This document shows, one piece after another, positions 7,765 to 17,340 of a DNA stretch of 64,000 nt. The notes beneath the pieces are model-generated. The model had not been told where the DNA came from. It saw only the letters and a list, made by a program, of their open reading frames with translations, and did no database searches. Positions within the stretch are counted from its first letter, which is position 1; each line of letters starts with the position of its first letter. Where the stretch lies: NCBI RefSeq assembly GCF_030315685.1, contig NZ_JASXSI010000004.1, forward strand, positions 186,001-250,000, given 5' to 3'. This DNA comes from Gordonia sp. ABSL11-1. Lineage in GTDB: Bacteria > Actinomycetota > Actinomycetes > Mycobacteriales > Mycobacteriaceae. Both the position numbers and the translations under genes were made by a program.

Positions 7765-9408
7765 TCAGCTCTTCTCCGGGGCGCCGAGCGCCTCATCTGC
7801 GGGTCGTTCCTGGGTGATCCCGGCACCCCACCGGTAATCGGGTTTGCCGGCCGGCGATCGTTTGATCTCGTCGACGAACCACACACTGCGCGGGCACTTG
7901 TAGCCCGCGAGTTCCTTGCGCACCACGTCGTTCAGTTCGGCGAGGGTCGGCCGGGCGTTGTCGCGGGTGGCGATGACCGCGGCGACCCGCTGGCCGAACC
8001 GGTCGTCCGCGACGCCGACCACCACCGTGTCGAACACATCCGGATGAGCTTTGAGCGCACCCTCGACCTCTTCCGGGAACACCTTCTCGCCGCCGGTGTT
8101 GATCGAGACCGAGCCCCGGCCGAGCATCGTGATGGTGCCGTCCTCCTCGACCTGGGCGAAATCTCCCGGGAGTGAATAGCGAACTCCGTTGAACTCCTTG
8201 AAAGTCTTCGCCGACTTCTCCGGGTCGTTGTGATAGCGCAGCGGGATGTGGCCGGTGCGCGCCAGCACGCCGATCTCACCGCTGCCAGGTGCCACGCGGG
8301 TGCCGTCCTCCCGGAGTACGTGGGTCTCGCTGTCGGCCTTCACCCGGGGCCCACCCGTGTGCGGGGAGTCCTTCGACGCGACTCCGAGACCGCCGAAGCC
8401 CGTCTCCGACGACCCGATCGCGTCGATGATGATGGCATTCGGGAAGCGGTCGATGAACTGTTCCTTGATGCTCGGCGAGAACAGACACGCCGACGACGCG
8501 ATGGACACGACACTGCTCAGATCGTGCTCGTCCTTCTCCGCCAGCGCCTCGATCATGGGACGTCCCATGGCATCTCCGGTGATGAAGACGACGTTGACGC
8601 GGTGCCGCTCGATGACGTCCCAGACATGGCCACCGCTGAACTCGGGGTACACCACCACTTTTCCGCCACCGAACAGCGCCTGGAAGATCGCCCACTGCGA
8701 ACCGCCGTGGATGAACGGCGGGATCGGGAACCGGACGAGCTGCCCGCCGTCGGCACCCGCACGCGCGAGCTGCCACTCGTCGGCAACGGGAGTGCTGGTG
8801 TACCAGTCGATTCCACCGCCGAGAACTCGCCACACGTCGACCTGGCGCCAGACGACACCCTTCGGCTTGCCGGTCGTGCCGCCGGTGTAGAGCATGTACA
8901 GGTCGTCGTCGGACCGCTCCTCGAAGTCCCGTTCCCCACTCGCTCCGGCGATGGCGTCCTCGAACCGGATGGAGTCGGAGTATCCGACGCAGGTCGGTGG
9001 GGCATCGGAGCCGTCCTCGACGACGATTCGGTGTTCGATCGAGGGCGCGTTCGGCAACGTGTTGCACACCCGTTCACAGAACTGGCGCTCGTGGATGAGC
9101 ACCGACATCCCCGAGTCGGTGAAGATGTGCTCGAGTTCGGACTCCACGTAGCGGTAGTTGACGTTCACCATCACCGCGCGCGCCTTGAAGATGGCGACCA
9201 TCGACTCGACCGCCTCGATGATGTTCCTGCTGTACAACCCCACTCTGTCGCCCGGTTTCACCCCGAGCTCGCGAAGCGTGTGGGCAAGGGCGTTGGATCT
9301 CGCCTCGAGCTGTGCGTAGGTCCGCGTCTCGTCGCCGGATTCCAGCGCGACGCGATCGGGCACCAGGTCGACTGCATGCTCGATGAGGTCGGCAATCGTA
9401 TAGGCCAT
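7765..9408 (-). CDS. fadD19: Steroid acyl-CoA ligase FadD19
   Basis: A 547-residue AMP-forming acyl-CoA synthetase with the P-loop [12 protein letters not shown] and the C-terminal [20 protein letters not shown] region. The ATG at 9408 gives [14 protein letters not shown], the expected start. The longer frame crosses the operator. Length matches FadD19 from mycobacteria and Rhodococcus. FadD19 is known to activate C27/C26 sterol side-chain acids and is needed for C24-branched sterols in Rhodococcus rhodochrous. It is transcribed divergently from echA19, with the monooxygenase-like gene downstream. Confidence 0.9.
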   Translation of the reverse strand: MAYTIADLIEHAVDLVPDRVALESGDETRTYAQLEARSNALAHTLRELGVKPGDRVGLYSRNIIEAVESMVAIFKARAVMVNVNYRYVESELEHIFTDSGMSVLIHERQFCERVCNTLPNAPSIEHRIVVEDGSDAPPTCVGYSDSIRFEDAIAGASGERDFEERSDDDLYMLYTGGTTGKPKGVVWRQVDVWRVLGGGIDWYTSTPVADEWQLARAGADGGQLVRFPIPPFIHGGSQWAIFQALFGGGKVVVYPEFSGGHVWDVIERHRVNVVFITGDAMGRPMIEALAEKDEHDLSSVVSIASSACLFSPSIKEQFIDRFPNAIIIDAIGSSETGFGGLGVASKDSPHTGGPRVKADSETHVLREDGTRVAPGSGEIGVLARTGHIPLRYHNDPEKSAKTFKEFNGVRYSLPGDFAQVEEDGTITMLGRGSVSINTGGEKVFPEEVEGALKAHPDVFDTVVVGVADDRFGQRVAAVIATRDNARPTLAELNDVVRKELAGYKCPRSVWFVDEIKRSPAGKPDYRWGAGITQERPADEALGAPEKS

Positions 9409-9418
9409 GGCAACAAAA

Positions 9419-9432
9419 TTAGAACGTGTTAT
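9419..9432. promoter_or_regulatory. KstR-type operator between fadD19 and echA19
   Basis: TTAGAACGTGTTAT carries the AACGTGTT core. It sits 10 bases upstream of the fadD19 ATG and 46 bases upstream of the echA19 ATG, and could control both directions. Confidence 0.82.
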
Positions 9433-9478
9433 CGTTTCGGGCAAGCAGCAATCACGCACAGATTCGCGAGGGACGACG

Positions 9479-10300
9479 ATGACCACTGTTGCCGGCGCCG
9501 AGACCGACACCGACCGGGCACCGGAGTGCCTCGTCGAGAAGCGCGGCCACATCCTGATCGTGACCATGAACCGCCCGCAGGCACGCAACGCGCTGTCGGC
9601 GGAGATGATGCGCATCATGGTCGAGGCCTGGGACCAGGTCGACAACGACCCGGACATCCGAGTCGCAATCCTCACCGGTGCCGGGGGCGCGTTCTGCGCC
9701 GGCATGGACCTCAAGGCGATGAACAAGAACTCCCCCGGCGAGACCGCCGATCAGGGCACGTGGAATCCGGCCAGTCTGCCGGCACTGCTGAAGGGTCGCC
9801 GTCTGACCAAGCCGCTGATCGCCGCGGTCGAGGGGCCTGCGATCGCCGGTGGCACCGAGATCCTGCAGGGCACCGACATCCGGGTCGCCGGCGAGGGTGC
9901 GAAGTTCGGTGTCGCAGAGGCACGGTGGGGTCTGTTCCCGCTCGGCGGCAGTGCGGTGCGACTGCCCCGGCAGATCCCGTACACGATCGCCGCCGACCTG
10001 TTGCTGACCGGCCGGCACATCACCGCGGCCGAGGCCAAGGAGTACGGCCTCATCGGCTACGTGGTTCCGGACGGCTCGGCCCTCGACAAGGCCCTGGAGA
10101 TCTCCGAATCGATCGCCGCCAACGGTCCGCTCGCGGTACAGGCGATCCTCAAGACCATCCGGGACACCGAGGGGCTGCACGAGTTGGACGCGTTCGACAT
10201 CGAGTCGAAGCTCGGCATCGCCGTGTTCAAGAGCAAGGACGCCAAGGTCGGCCCGCGAGCGTTCGCGAACAAGGAGAAGCCGGTCTTCACGGGGGAGTGA
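9479..10300 (+). CDS. echA19: Enoyl-CoA hydratase EchA19
   Basis: A 273-residue crotonase-family protein. The oxyanion-hole segment [15 protein letters not shown] is near residues 57-71, and the second, around [12 protein letters not shown], near residue 115. The segment [12 protein letters not shown] supplies an acidic residue where hydratases carry one. In mycobacteria EchA19 hydrates steroid enoyl-CoA side-chain esters. The ATG at 9479 is chosen because the upstream extension crosses the operator. Its neighbour fadD19 is divergent, matching the mycobacterial gene pair. Confidence 0.9.
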   Translation: MTTVAGAETDTDRAPECLVEKRGHILIVTMNRPQARNALSAEMMRIMVEAWDQVDNDPDIRVAILTGAGGAFCAGMDLKAMNKNSPGETADQGTWNPASLPALLKGRRLTKPLIAAVEGPAIAGGTEILQGTDIRVAGEGAKFGVAEARWGLFPLGGSAVRLPRQIPYTIAADLLLTGRHITAAEAKEYGLIGYVVPDGSALDKALEISESIAANGPLAVQAILKTIRDTEGLHELDAFDIESKLGIAVFKSKDAKVGPRAFANKEKPVFTGE

Positions 10301-10304
10301 CTGC

Positions 10305-10352
10305 GATTTCGTAGTACGAACCCGCCCTCGACGCGTGTCCGGACTACAGAAT
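10305..10352. repeat. Dispersed palindrome (family B), copy 1
   Basis: Starts GATTTCGTAGTACGAAC and ends with a degraded complement GTCCGGACTACAGAAT. The better preserved copy at 45857-45906 shows it is a hairpin. It follows the echA19 stop and overlaps the last codons of the convergent P450 gene. It may act as a terminator. Confidence 0.7.
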
Positions 10353-11765
10353 GGGTACCGTCGCCCTTACCCGCCGCGGCGTCACCGTGAGCTCGAATCC
10401 CCTCGGCACCATCGTCAGTCGCTCATCGACGGCCAGCTCGTAGCCGGGATCGGCGGCGATGTCATACCGGTGGATGAGGCACGCCAACACCAGCACCGCC
10501 TCGTGTAACGCGAACTGACGCCCGATGCACGCGCGCAGTCCGGCACCGAACGGCTTGTAGCTGTGCGCGGGGCGCTTCTTGACCTCGGCCGGCAGGAATC
10601 GATCCGGGTCATAGGTGTCAGGATCTCGCCACACGGTCGGATCCCGGTGGACCTGGCCGAGCACGATCACCGCCCAATCCTCCGGCCGCATCCGATGACC
10701 GCCACCGATGGTGGTCTCCGACTTCGGGCTGCGGGCGAATCCGGGGACCGTCGGCCAGATCCGCAACGCCTCGTCCAGACACCGACGGATGTAGCGGAAC
10801 TTCGGGACCTGTTCGAATGTGGGTGTCGCGCCGGCATCCTCACCAAGGATGTCGTCGACCTCCTGCCGCGCCCGTGCGAGGCACCCGGGATTCCGTGACA
10901 GGTAGTAGAGCGTGAAGGCCAGTGCCCCCGAGGTGGTCTCGTGCCCAGCGACGAGGAACGTCAGGATCTGATACCGGATGTTCAACGCAGACAGTCGATC
11001 TCCGGTCTCCGGATGCGCCGTGTTGAGCATGATGCCGAGCAGGTCGTGTTGATCGGTACTGCCGGAACGTTCGGCGATCAGGTCGTCGAGGAGTTCGTCC
11101 ACATACGCCTGCTGGGCGGCGTTGCGGCGATCGAGCCATCGACCCAGCAGTCGGCCGCCGGGCGCGGTCAGGAGACCGCCTTTCCGCCGGCCGGTCTCCA
11201 GCGCGCGGATCATGGCGTCGACGAACGGGTGTGGCTGCGACGTCGTGAACGACCCGAAGTCGTGGCTGAACGCCGCGCGGCTGAGTGTCTCCATGGTGAG
11301 TTTGGTCATCGATCGCGTGACGTCGACCGGTCCGGACTGTCGATCCCAGTAGTCGAACAGCTCACCGGCCGTCTCCAGCATGATCGGGTGATATGACTGC
11401 ATCGCCGGTTTGGTGAAGGCCGGCATCAGCAATTCGTGCGCGAGTTGCCAATTCGGCTCGTCATTGCGCGCGGTGAACAGTCCGTCGCCGGCGTAGTGCC
11501 GGAGCGCGACGATCGCGGGCGGGAGGGCCTTGCAGAATCGCGACTCGTCGCAGAGCTCCGCGGCGAGCTCAGCACTCGACACGAACACGAAATTCTGTCG
11601 GAAGATCCGCATCTCGTAGATCGGGCCGAGGTCGGCGCCCCACTCCAGGAGATCCAGCAGCGGGTGCCGCGGATCGGACACGCCCAGATCACCGATCAGC
11701 GGCTTGCGTGCGCCCGCATGCGGAAAGGACTGTCCCGACCAGTCGTTCTTCACCTTGCCGACCAC
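10344..11765 (-). CDS. Cytochrome P450, CYP102-like haem domain
   Basis: A 473-residue stand-alone P450. The I-helix motif is AGHETTSG (about residue 270), the ExxR motif is EALRIWP, and the haem-binding loop is FGAGLRACIGRQFALHEA. The last resembles fatty-acid hydroxylases of the CYP102/CYP505 type, not CYP125 or CYP142. There is no fused reductase. The GTG at 11765 is the only reasonable start I see but lacks a clear ribosome site. The gene is divergent from a thioesterase and TetR pair. In mycobacteria this position near echA19 holds cyp142, so a side-chain or lipid oxidation role is possible but not shown. Confidence 0.83.
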   Translation of the reverse strand: MVGKVKNDWSGQSFPHAGARKPLIGDLGVSDPRHPLLDLLEWGADLGPIYEMRIFRQNFVFVSSAELAAELCDESRFCKALPPAIVALRHYAGDGLFTARNDEPNWQLAHELLMPAFTKPAMQSYHPIMLETAGELFDYWDRQSGPVDVTRSMTKLTMETLSRAAFSHDFGSFTTSQPHPFVDAMIRALETGRRKGGLLTAPGGRLLGRWLDRRNAAQQAYVDELLDDLIAERSGSTDQHDLLGIMLNTAHPETGDRLSALNIRYQILTFLVAGHETTSGALAFTLYYLSRNPGCLARARQEVDDILGEDAGATPTFEQVPKFRYIRRCLDEALRIWPTVPGFARSPKSETTIGGGHRMRPEDWAVIVLGQVHRDPTVWRDPDTYDPDRFLPAEVKKRPAHSYKPFGAGLRACIGRQFALHEAVLVLACLIHRYDIAADPGYELAVDERLTMVPRGFELTVTPRRVRATVPIL

Positions 11766-11870
11766 ACCTCGACCCTGCGCCGGGCCGTCGACGATGTCAA
11801 TCCATCCACGGGTGGAATCGAGCCCCCGGCGCTCTTGACAGAGTCGATAATAGCGAGCACTCTCTGATAA

Positions 11871-12308
11871 ATGATGGATCTACACCTCGCACGCTCGGTG
11901 CTCGACGCTCAGCCGTTCAGTCGGATGATCGGTGCACGACTCACCCGTGTCGGCGACGACGGCGTCTCGTTGACCGTCGACATCCGCGATGATCTCCGGC
12001 AGCAGTACGGCTACATCCACGGCGGCGTGCTGAGTTACCTCGCCGACAACGCACTGACCTACGCGGCGGCCCTCGGCCTCGGGACGGACATCATCACGAG
12101 CGGGTTCAGCATCGAGTATCTCGCGCCCGCCGACGACGGTCGAGAACTCGTCGCCGACGCCGTCCTCGTCCACTCGGGTCGCACGAAAGCCGTTGCGCGG
12201 TGCGACATCAGCCTGGTCGCCGACGATGGTTCGCGGCGGATCGTCGCTGCGGCGCAGGGTACGAGCATGGTACGGGGCCGTGGGTCGTCGACCGCAGTTC
12301 AGCGCTGA
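11871..12308 (+). CDS. PaaI-family hotdog thioesterase
   Basis: A 145-residue hotdog-fold protein with the motif YIHGGVLSYLADNALTYAA near residues 46-64, which is typical of PaaI/DUF4442-like acyl-CoA thioesterases. Alternative ATG codons at 11871 and 11874 are adjacent. Its 3' end overlaps the start of the following TetR gene by 29 bases, so the two form an operon divergent from the P450. It probably hydrolyses an acyl-CoA ester linked to the P450 substrate. The substrate is unknown. Confidence 0.8.
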   Translation: MMDLHLARSVLDAQPFSRMIGARLTRVGDDGVSLTVDIRDDLRQQYGYIHGGVLSYLADNALTYAAALGLGTDIITSGFSIEYLAPADDGRELVADAVLVHSGRTKAVARCDISLVADDGSRRIVAAAQGTSMVRGRGSSTAVQR

Positions 12309-12888
12309 CGAGATCCTCGACGCGGCACTGGCACTCGTCGTCGATGACGGCCCAGGAGCGGCGACCGCCACAGCCATCGGGCGAGCAATCGGCGCACCGT
12401 CGGGGTCGGTGTATCACCGCTTCGCCAGCCGGGACGAACTGATGGCTCGACTGTGGTTGCGCACGATCGTCCGGTACCAGGAGGGTGTCGTCGCGGCGTT
12501 GGCGATCGACGGCGCCGACGACGCCGCCCGCGCCGTCGTCGCCCACTGCTTCGACTGGACCGCCACACATCCCGGAGAGTCCGCGCTGCTGGTGCAGTAC
12601 GACAAGCGGGATCTCCTGCGGTCGTGGCCGGACACCCTCGCCACGGAACTGCGCAGGCACAACCGGTCAGCTCGAACTGCGCTGCGCGACTACGCTCGTC
12701 GACGCTTCGCCAGTGACACAGTCGAGGTCATGGACCGGGTCACCTTCGCGCTCGTCGACCTGCCCTACGCCGCGGTCCGCCGACATCTCCCGGATCGGGG
12801 TACGCCGTCGGAGTGGCTGCGCGACTTCACTGTTCGGTCGGCGCTGGCGATACTCGCGGAGATGGATCCCGGCGGGGACCCTTCGTGA
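12280..12888 (+). CDS. TetR-family regulator
   Basis: A 202-residue TetR-type regulator with an N-terminal helix-turn-helix (AIGRAIGAPSGSVYHRFASR, about residues 30-49) and a variable ligand domain. The GTG at 12280 lies inside the thioesterase gene and gives the conserved GRRPQFSADEIL start. It is not KstR or KstR2. Its likely targets are its own operon and the divergent P450. This is inferred from position. Confidence 0.8.
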   Translation: MGRRPQFSADEILDAALALVVDDGPGAATATAIGRAIGAPSGSVYHRFASRDELMARLWLRTIVRYQEGVVAALAIDGADDAARAVVAHCFDWTATHPGESALLVQYDKRDLLRSWPDTLATELRRHNRSARTALRDYARRRFASDTVEVMDRVTFALVDLPYAAVRRHLPDRGTPSEWLRDFTVRSALAILAEMDPGGDPS

Positions 12889-12901
12889 CGCTCGCAGGGT
12901 C
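12877..12901. repeat. Short inverted repeat at convergent gene ends (family C)
   Basis: GACCCT and AGGGTC flank 13 bases and span the stop codons of the TetR gene and the oxidoreductase gene. Similar CCCT/AGGG elements lie at 25240 and 27818. A weak terminator is likely. Confidence 0.5.
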
Positions 12902-13937
12902 AGACCAATGCCGCCAATTCCCGGATCGTCTCGGTGTCGCGGGCGGTCACCATCAGCATCCTCACGCCGGCCGCCTCCCACTGCTTGATCTGCGCACGCA
13001 CCTCGTCCGCTGTTCCCGCGATCATCGTCTCGCGCACCATCTCGTCGGGCACCGCAGCCATCGCCTCGACCTTGCGGCCTTCCCGGAAGAGGGCACCGAT
13101 CTCGTCGACCGCATCGCCGTATCCCATCCGCCGGTAGAGTTCGGCGTGAAAGTTCTTCTCCTTGGCGCCCATTCCACCGACGTAGAGCGCGGTCGACGGC
13201 CGGTATCGCTCCACCGCCTCCGCGACGTCATCGGTGATCACCAGCTGGACCGTCGCGGCTACCTCGAACTCGTCGCGTGTGCGCCGGGCGCCCGGCCGGG
13301 CGAAGCCCTCGGCCAGCCATTCCTCGTACTGATCGGCGAGCCGCAGGCTGTAGAAGATCGCCAGCCAGCCGTCGGCGATCTCGGCGGTCTGCGCGACGTT
13401 CTTGGGCCCCTCGGCGCCCAGCCAGATGGGGATGTCGGCGCGGAGTGGGTGCGTGATCGGCTTGAGGGGCTTGCCGAGTCCCGTCGCGCCCGGCGCGTCG
13501 GTCGGATAGGGCAGCGGATGATGCGGGCCGGCACTGGTCACGGCGCCGTCGCGCGCCAGGACGTCGCGGACCACCTGGACGTACTCGCGGGTGCGCGCGA
13601 GCGGTTTGGCGAACGGCTGCCCGTACCACCCCTCGACGACCTGCGGCCCGGACACCCCGAGTCCGATGATGTGTCGCCCGCCCGACAGATGGTCGAGCGT
13701 GAGCGCGTGCATCGCCAACGAGGTGGGCGGTCGGGCGGAGAGTTGGGCAACGGCCGTCCCGAGCCGGACACGTTCGGTGGCGGCCCCCCACCATGCCAGG
13801 GGCGTGTACGCGTCCGACCCCCACGACTCGGCGGTGAACACCGCATCGAATCCGGACTCCTCGGCGGCCGCGATCAGGCCCGGAGCATTCTCGATGGGTC
13901 CTCGGCCCCAATAGCCGAGTTGTAGTCCGAGCTTCAC
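12900..13937 (-). CDS. LLM-class F420-dependent oxidoreductase
   Basis: A 345-residue luciferase-like monooxygenase-family protein beginning VKLGLQLGYWG, with IGLGVSGPQVVEGWYGQPF near residue 90 typical of the F420-binding LLM class. A GTG at 13937 preceded by GGAGGACGCAGAG is chosen. Homologous to mycobacterial Rv3520c, which lies in the same place beside the Rv3521-ltp4-ltp3 genes. It is divergent from the DUF35 gene with a KstR operator between. It probably carries out a redox step on a steroid intermediate. The exact reaction is not known to me. Confidence 0.83.
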   Translation of the reverse strand: MKLGLQLGYWGRGPIENAPGLIAAAEESGFDAVFTAESWGSDAYTPLAWWGAATERVRLGTAVAQLSARPPTSLAMHALTLDHLSGGRHIIGLGVSGPQVVEGWYGQPFAKPLARTREYVQVVRDVLARDGAVTSAGPHHPLPYPTDAPGATGLGKPLKPITHPLRADIPIWLGAEGPKNVAQTAEIADGWLAIFYSLRLADQYEEWLAEGFARPGARRTRDEFEVAATVQLVITDDVAEAVERYRPSTALYVGGMGAKEKNFHAELYRRMGYGDAVDEIGALFREGRKVEAMAAVPDEMVRETMIAGTADEVRAQIKQWEAAGVRMLMVTARDTETIRELAALV

Positions 13938-13984
13938 CTCTGCGTCCTCCACGGGTCCGTGACGTGCACCTTGTGCCTCAATAC

Positions 13985-13998
13985 TAGAACGTGTTCTA
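13985..13998. promoter_or_regulatory. KstR-type operator, perfect palindrome
   Basis: TAGAACGTGTTCTA is the full consensus with symmetrical arms. It lies 47 bases upstream of the oxidoreductase GTG and only 8 bases upstream of the DUF35 gene start, so repression of both is likely. Confidence 0.88.
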
Positions 13999-14006
13999 CT
14001 CGAAGC

Positions 14007-15041
14007 GTGAGCACCAGCACAACTGCACCCCGCCCGGCCCCGGCCAGCCCCGTCGCGGCGGTACCCCGACCGGAGTCCCCGATCCTCACCGCTCCCCTGA
14101 AGAACTCGTTCGACTACACGCGTTCGCTGGGCCCGGTGTTGAGTCAGTTCGCCCTCGCGCTGCGTGACGGTCGCATCATCGGCTCGAAGAGCAGTGACGG
14201 CACGGTGTCGGTCCCGCCCGTCGAATTCGATCCGGCCGGCGGCGCGCCGATCACCGAACTCGTCGACGTCGCCACCACCGGCACCGTGACCACGTGGTCG
14301 TGGCAGCCGGAACCGCTGGCGGCCCAGCCGGTCGACAAGCCGTTCGCCTGGGCACTGATCACCCTCGACGGCGCCGGAACCTCACTCCTGCACGTCGTGG
14401 CGGTCGACTCCCCCGCCGGCATCTCCACCGGCCTGCGGGTCCACGCCGTGTGGAGGGCTGCTCGTGTCGGGCGTATCGACGACATCGCGTACTTCGCGCC
14501 CGGCGACGCGGCCGCGGACGCACCACCCAACGAGGCGGAGAACCCCGAGGGCGATCTCGTCGTGATGCCGACCCCCATCACCACCGAGATCGAGCATTCG
14601 GCCACCGAGGAAGAGTCCTGGTATCTGGAGGGTCTCAAGGCCGGCAAGCTCTACGGCACCCGGATCGGCTCCGGCGTCGACGCCGACCGGGTCTACTTCC
14701 CGCCCCGCAAGGTCAGCCCCGCCGACGGCGCGCAGGCAGTCGAGCGTGTCGAGTTGGCGCACACCGGCATCGTGACGACGTTCTGCATCGTCAACGTGCC
14801 GTTCCAGGGCCAGCGCATCAAGCCGCCGTATGTCGCGGCCTACGTCCTCCTCGACGGCACCGACATCCCGTTCCTACATCTCATCCTGGATTGCGAGGCA
14901 GCCGACGTCCGAATGGGCATGCGCGTCAAGGCCGTCTGGCTCCCGGAGGACGAGTGGGAGTACTCGATCGGCAACATCAGCCACTTCGCGCCGACGGGTG
15001 AACCCGACGCCGACTACGAGACCTACCGCGATCAGCTCTGA
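14007..15041 (+). CDS. DUF35/OB-fold protein with two repeats, partner of Ltp4 and Ltp3
   Basis: A 344-residue protein made of two related halves, each with a [GKxxxxGxxxVPP/FPP] segment followed by an OB-fold-like strand region (about residues 50-150 and 205-330). Homologous to Rv3521. DUF35 proteins bind thiolase-like aldolases. ChsH2 with Ltp2 is the studied steroid example. The zinc-ribbon cysteines common in DUF35 are absent from both halves. The GTG at 14007 is chosen, although it is very close to the operator, suggesting a leaderless or short-leader transcript. It lies 37 bases upstream of ltp4. Confidence 0.82.
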   Translation: MSTSTTAPRPAPASPVAAVPRPESPILTAPLKNSFDYTRSLGPVLSQFALALRDGRIIGSKSSDGTVSVPPVEFDPAGGAPITELVDVATTGTVTTWSWQPEPLAAQPVDKPFAWALITLDGAGTSLLHVVAVDSPAGISTGLRVHAVWRAARVGRIDDIAYFAPGDAAADAPPNEAENPEGDLVVMPTPITTEIEHSATEEESWYLEGLKAGKLYGTRIGSGVDADRVYFPPRKVSPADGAQAVERVELAHTGIVTTFCIVNVPFQGQRIKPPYVAAYVLLDGTDIPFLHLILDCEAADVRMGMRVKAVWLPEDEWEYSIGNISHFAPTGEPDADYETYRDQL

Positions 15042-15078
15042 TCGCACATCAGACCACCACTCCGGACTAGGAGCACCT

Positions 15079-16113
15079 GTGACACTCCCACGGATCGCGA
15101 TCATCGGGTTCGCACACAGCCCGAATGTCGTCGGGACCCACGGCACCACCAACGGTGTCGAGATGTTGATCCCCTGCTTCCAGAAGCTGTACGCCGACCT
15201 CGGCATCTCCCGCACCGACATCGACTTCTGGTGCAGTGGATCATCCGACTACCTCGCCGGGCGGGCATTCTCGTTCATCTCGGCAATCGACTCCATCGGC
15301 GCCATGCCGCCGATCAACGAATCCCACGTCGAGATGGACGGCGCCTGGGCACTGTACGAGGCGTGGGTGAAGATCGCCACGGGCGAGGTCGATCTCGCGC
15401 TCGCATACGGCTTCGGCAAGTCGACCGCAGGCAACATGGATCAGACCCTCGCACTGCAGACCGATCCGTACACCGTCGGACCGTTGTGGCCCGACGCCCG
15501 GTCACTCGGCGCCCTGCAGGCACGAGCCGGCCTCGACGCCGGAACCTGGACCGAGGCCGACATGGCTTCGGTCGCGGCCCGCACCACCGGCGCCTCCCTC
15601 GACGACCTGCTCGCCGCGGACTATGTCGCGAATCCCCTGCGCGCCCATGACATCGCGCCGTACACCGACGCGGCCGCCGCGGTCATCATCGCGAGTGAAC
15701 GACGCGCCCGCGAGCTCGTCGCGAATCCGGCATTCGTGACCGGTTGGGATCATCGGATCGACACCCCGAACTTCGGGGCCCGCGATCTGACGGTGTCACC
15801 GTCGACCGCGCTCGCCGGCCGCACGGCGTTCGGTGATCGCAGCCGCGCCGTCGACGTCGCGGAGATCAACGCGGCGTTCACCCATCAGGAACTGATCATC
15901 CGCAACGCGCTCGAGCTCCCGGATTCGGTGCAGATCAATCCGTCCGGCGGTTCGCTGGCCGGCAACTCGCTGTTCTCCGCAGGTCTGCAGCGGGTCGGCT
16001 ATGCGGCCCACGAGATCCTGACCGGCAACGCCGGCACAGCACTGGCGCACGCGACGAGCGGCCCGCTGCTGCAACAGAACATGGTGGTCACCTTGGCAGG
16101 AGACGAGAACTGA
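15079..16113 (+). CDS. ltp4: Thiolase-like lipid-transfer protein / aldolase Ltp4
   Basis: A 344-residue thiolase-superfamily protein starting at a GTG with a TAGGAGC ribosome site. It has the SCP-x/Ltp-type NPSGGSLAGN sequence near residue 290 and no classical thiolase active-site cysteine. In Rhodococcus rhodochrous Ltp3 and Ltp4 are needed to cleave C24-branched (plant-type) sterol side chains. The neighbours upstream (DUF35) and downstream (ltp3, one-base overlap) fit a three-part aldolase complex. Confidence 0.85.
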   Translation: MTLPRIAIIGFAHSPNVVGTHGTTNGVEMLIPCFQKLYADLGISRTDIDFWCSGSSDYLAGRAFSFISAIDSIGAMPPINESHVEMDGAWALYEAWVKIATGEVDLALAYGFGKSTAGNMDQTLALQTDPYTVGPLWPDARSLGALQARAGLDAGTWTEADMASVAARTTGASLDDLLAADYVANPLRAHDIAPYTDAAAAVIIASERRARELVANPAFVTGWDHRIDTPNFGARDLTVSPSTALAGRTAFGDRSRAVDVAEINAAFTHQELIIRNALELPDSVQINPSGGSLAGNSLFSAGLQRVGYAAHEILTGNAGTALAHATSGPLLQQNMVVTLAGDEN

Positions 16114-17291
16114 TGGCACACAACAACCGCGCGGCTGTCCTCGGCACGGGACAGACGAAGTACGTCGCCAAGCGGCACGACGTGACGATGGCCGGCATGT
16201 GCCGAGAGGCCATCGACGCCGCCCTCGCCGACGCCAAGGTCTCCATCGACGACATCGACGCCATCGTCATCGGCAAGGCGCCCGACCTCTTCGAGGGCTC
16301 GATGATGCCCGAACTCGCGATGGCCGAGGCGATCGGCGCCGTCGGCAAGCGGATGATCCGTGTCCACACCGCCGGTTCGGTCGGCGGATCCACCGCGAAT
16401 GTCGCCGCCTCCCTGGTGTTCGCCGGCGTTCATCAGCGCGTGCTCGCAGTTGCGTGGGAGAAGCAGTCCGAGTCGAACGCCATGTGGGCGTTGTCGATTC
16501 CGGTGCCGTTCACCAAGCCGGTGGGCGCCGGTGCGGGTGGGTTCTTCGCCCCGCATGTCCGGTCCTACATCCGACAGTCGGGGGCGCCCTCGCACATCGG
16601 CGCCATCGTCGCCGCCAAAGATCGTCGGAACGGTTCGAAGAACCCGCTGGCGCACCTGCAGCAACCCGACATCACCAAGGAGAAGGTGATGGAGTCGCAG
16701 ATGCTGTGGGATCCGATCCGATACGACGAGACCTGCCCGTCGTCGGATGGGGCGTGCGCTGTGGTGATCGGTGACGAGAAGACCGCGGACGGCGCGATCG
16801 CCGCGGGCGATCCGGTGGCCTGGATCCACGCCACCGCCATGCGCACCGAACCGCTGTCGTACGCTCATCGCAACGTCGTCAGTCCGCAGGCGGGACGCGA
16901 CGCGGCGGCGGCACTGTGGAAGGCCGGCGGGATCAGCAATCCGCTCGAGGAGGTCGACACCGCCGAGATCTACGTGCCGTTCTCCTGGTTCGAGCCGATG
17001 TGGCTGGAGAACCTCGGCTTCGTCGCCGAAGGCGAGGGCTGGAAGCTCACCGAGGCGGGCGAGACCGAGATCGGTGGACGCCTGCCGGTCAACGCGTCCG
17101 GCGGCGTGTTGTCGTCGAACCCGATCGGCGCCTCCGGCATGATCCGTTTCGCCGAGGCCGCCATCCAGGTGATGGGCAAAGCCGACGCGCACCAGGTCCC
17201 CGACGCACGCAAGGCCCTCGGCCACGCCTACGGCGGTGGCTCCCAGTACTTCTCGATGTGGCTGGTAGGCGCCGACAAACCCGTCCACTAG
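16113..17291 (+). CDS. ltp3: Thiolase-like lipid-transfer protein / aldolase Ltp3
   Basis: A 392-residue thiolase-superfamily protein. The segment HTAGSVGGSTAN near residues 88-99 stands where thiolases carry their nucleophilic cysteine, and NASGGVLSSNPIGASG near residue 330 is typical of the Ltp type. The ATG overlaps the ltp4 stop by one base (TGATG). It probably acts with Ltp4 and the DUF35 protein in removing C24 branches of sterol side chains. The assignment of which paralog is 3 or 4 follows mycobacterial gene order. Confidence 0.85.
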   Translation: MAHNNRAAVLGTGQTKYVAKRHDVTMAGMCREAIDAALADAKVSIDDIDAIVIGKAPDLFEGSMMPELAMAEAIGAVGKRMIRVHTAGSVGGSTANVAASLVFAGVHQRVLAVAWEKQSESNAMWALSIPVPFTKPVGAGAGGFFAPHVRSYIRQSGAPSHIGAIVAAKDRRNGSKNPLAHLQQPDITKEKVMESQMLWDPIRYDETCPSSDGACAVVIGDEKTADGAIAAGDPVAWIHATAMRTEPLSYAHRNVVSPQAGRDAAAALWKAGGISNPLEEVDTAEIYVPFSWFEPMWLENLGFVAEGEGWKLTEAGETEIGGRLPVNASGGVLSSNPIGASGMIRFAEAAIQVMGKADAHQVPDARKALGHAYGGGSQYFSMWLVGADKPVH

Positions 17292-17340
17292 CCCCGCGCC
17301 CGCCCACCACGGAGGCCACCGCACCCGCCTCCCGAACGCA

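Noticed and set aside
11835..11851. TTGACA with GATAAT as a promoter for the thioesterase gene
   Set aside because: The two elements are only 5 bases apart, which is too close for a sigma-70-type promoter.
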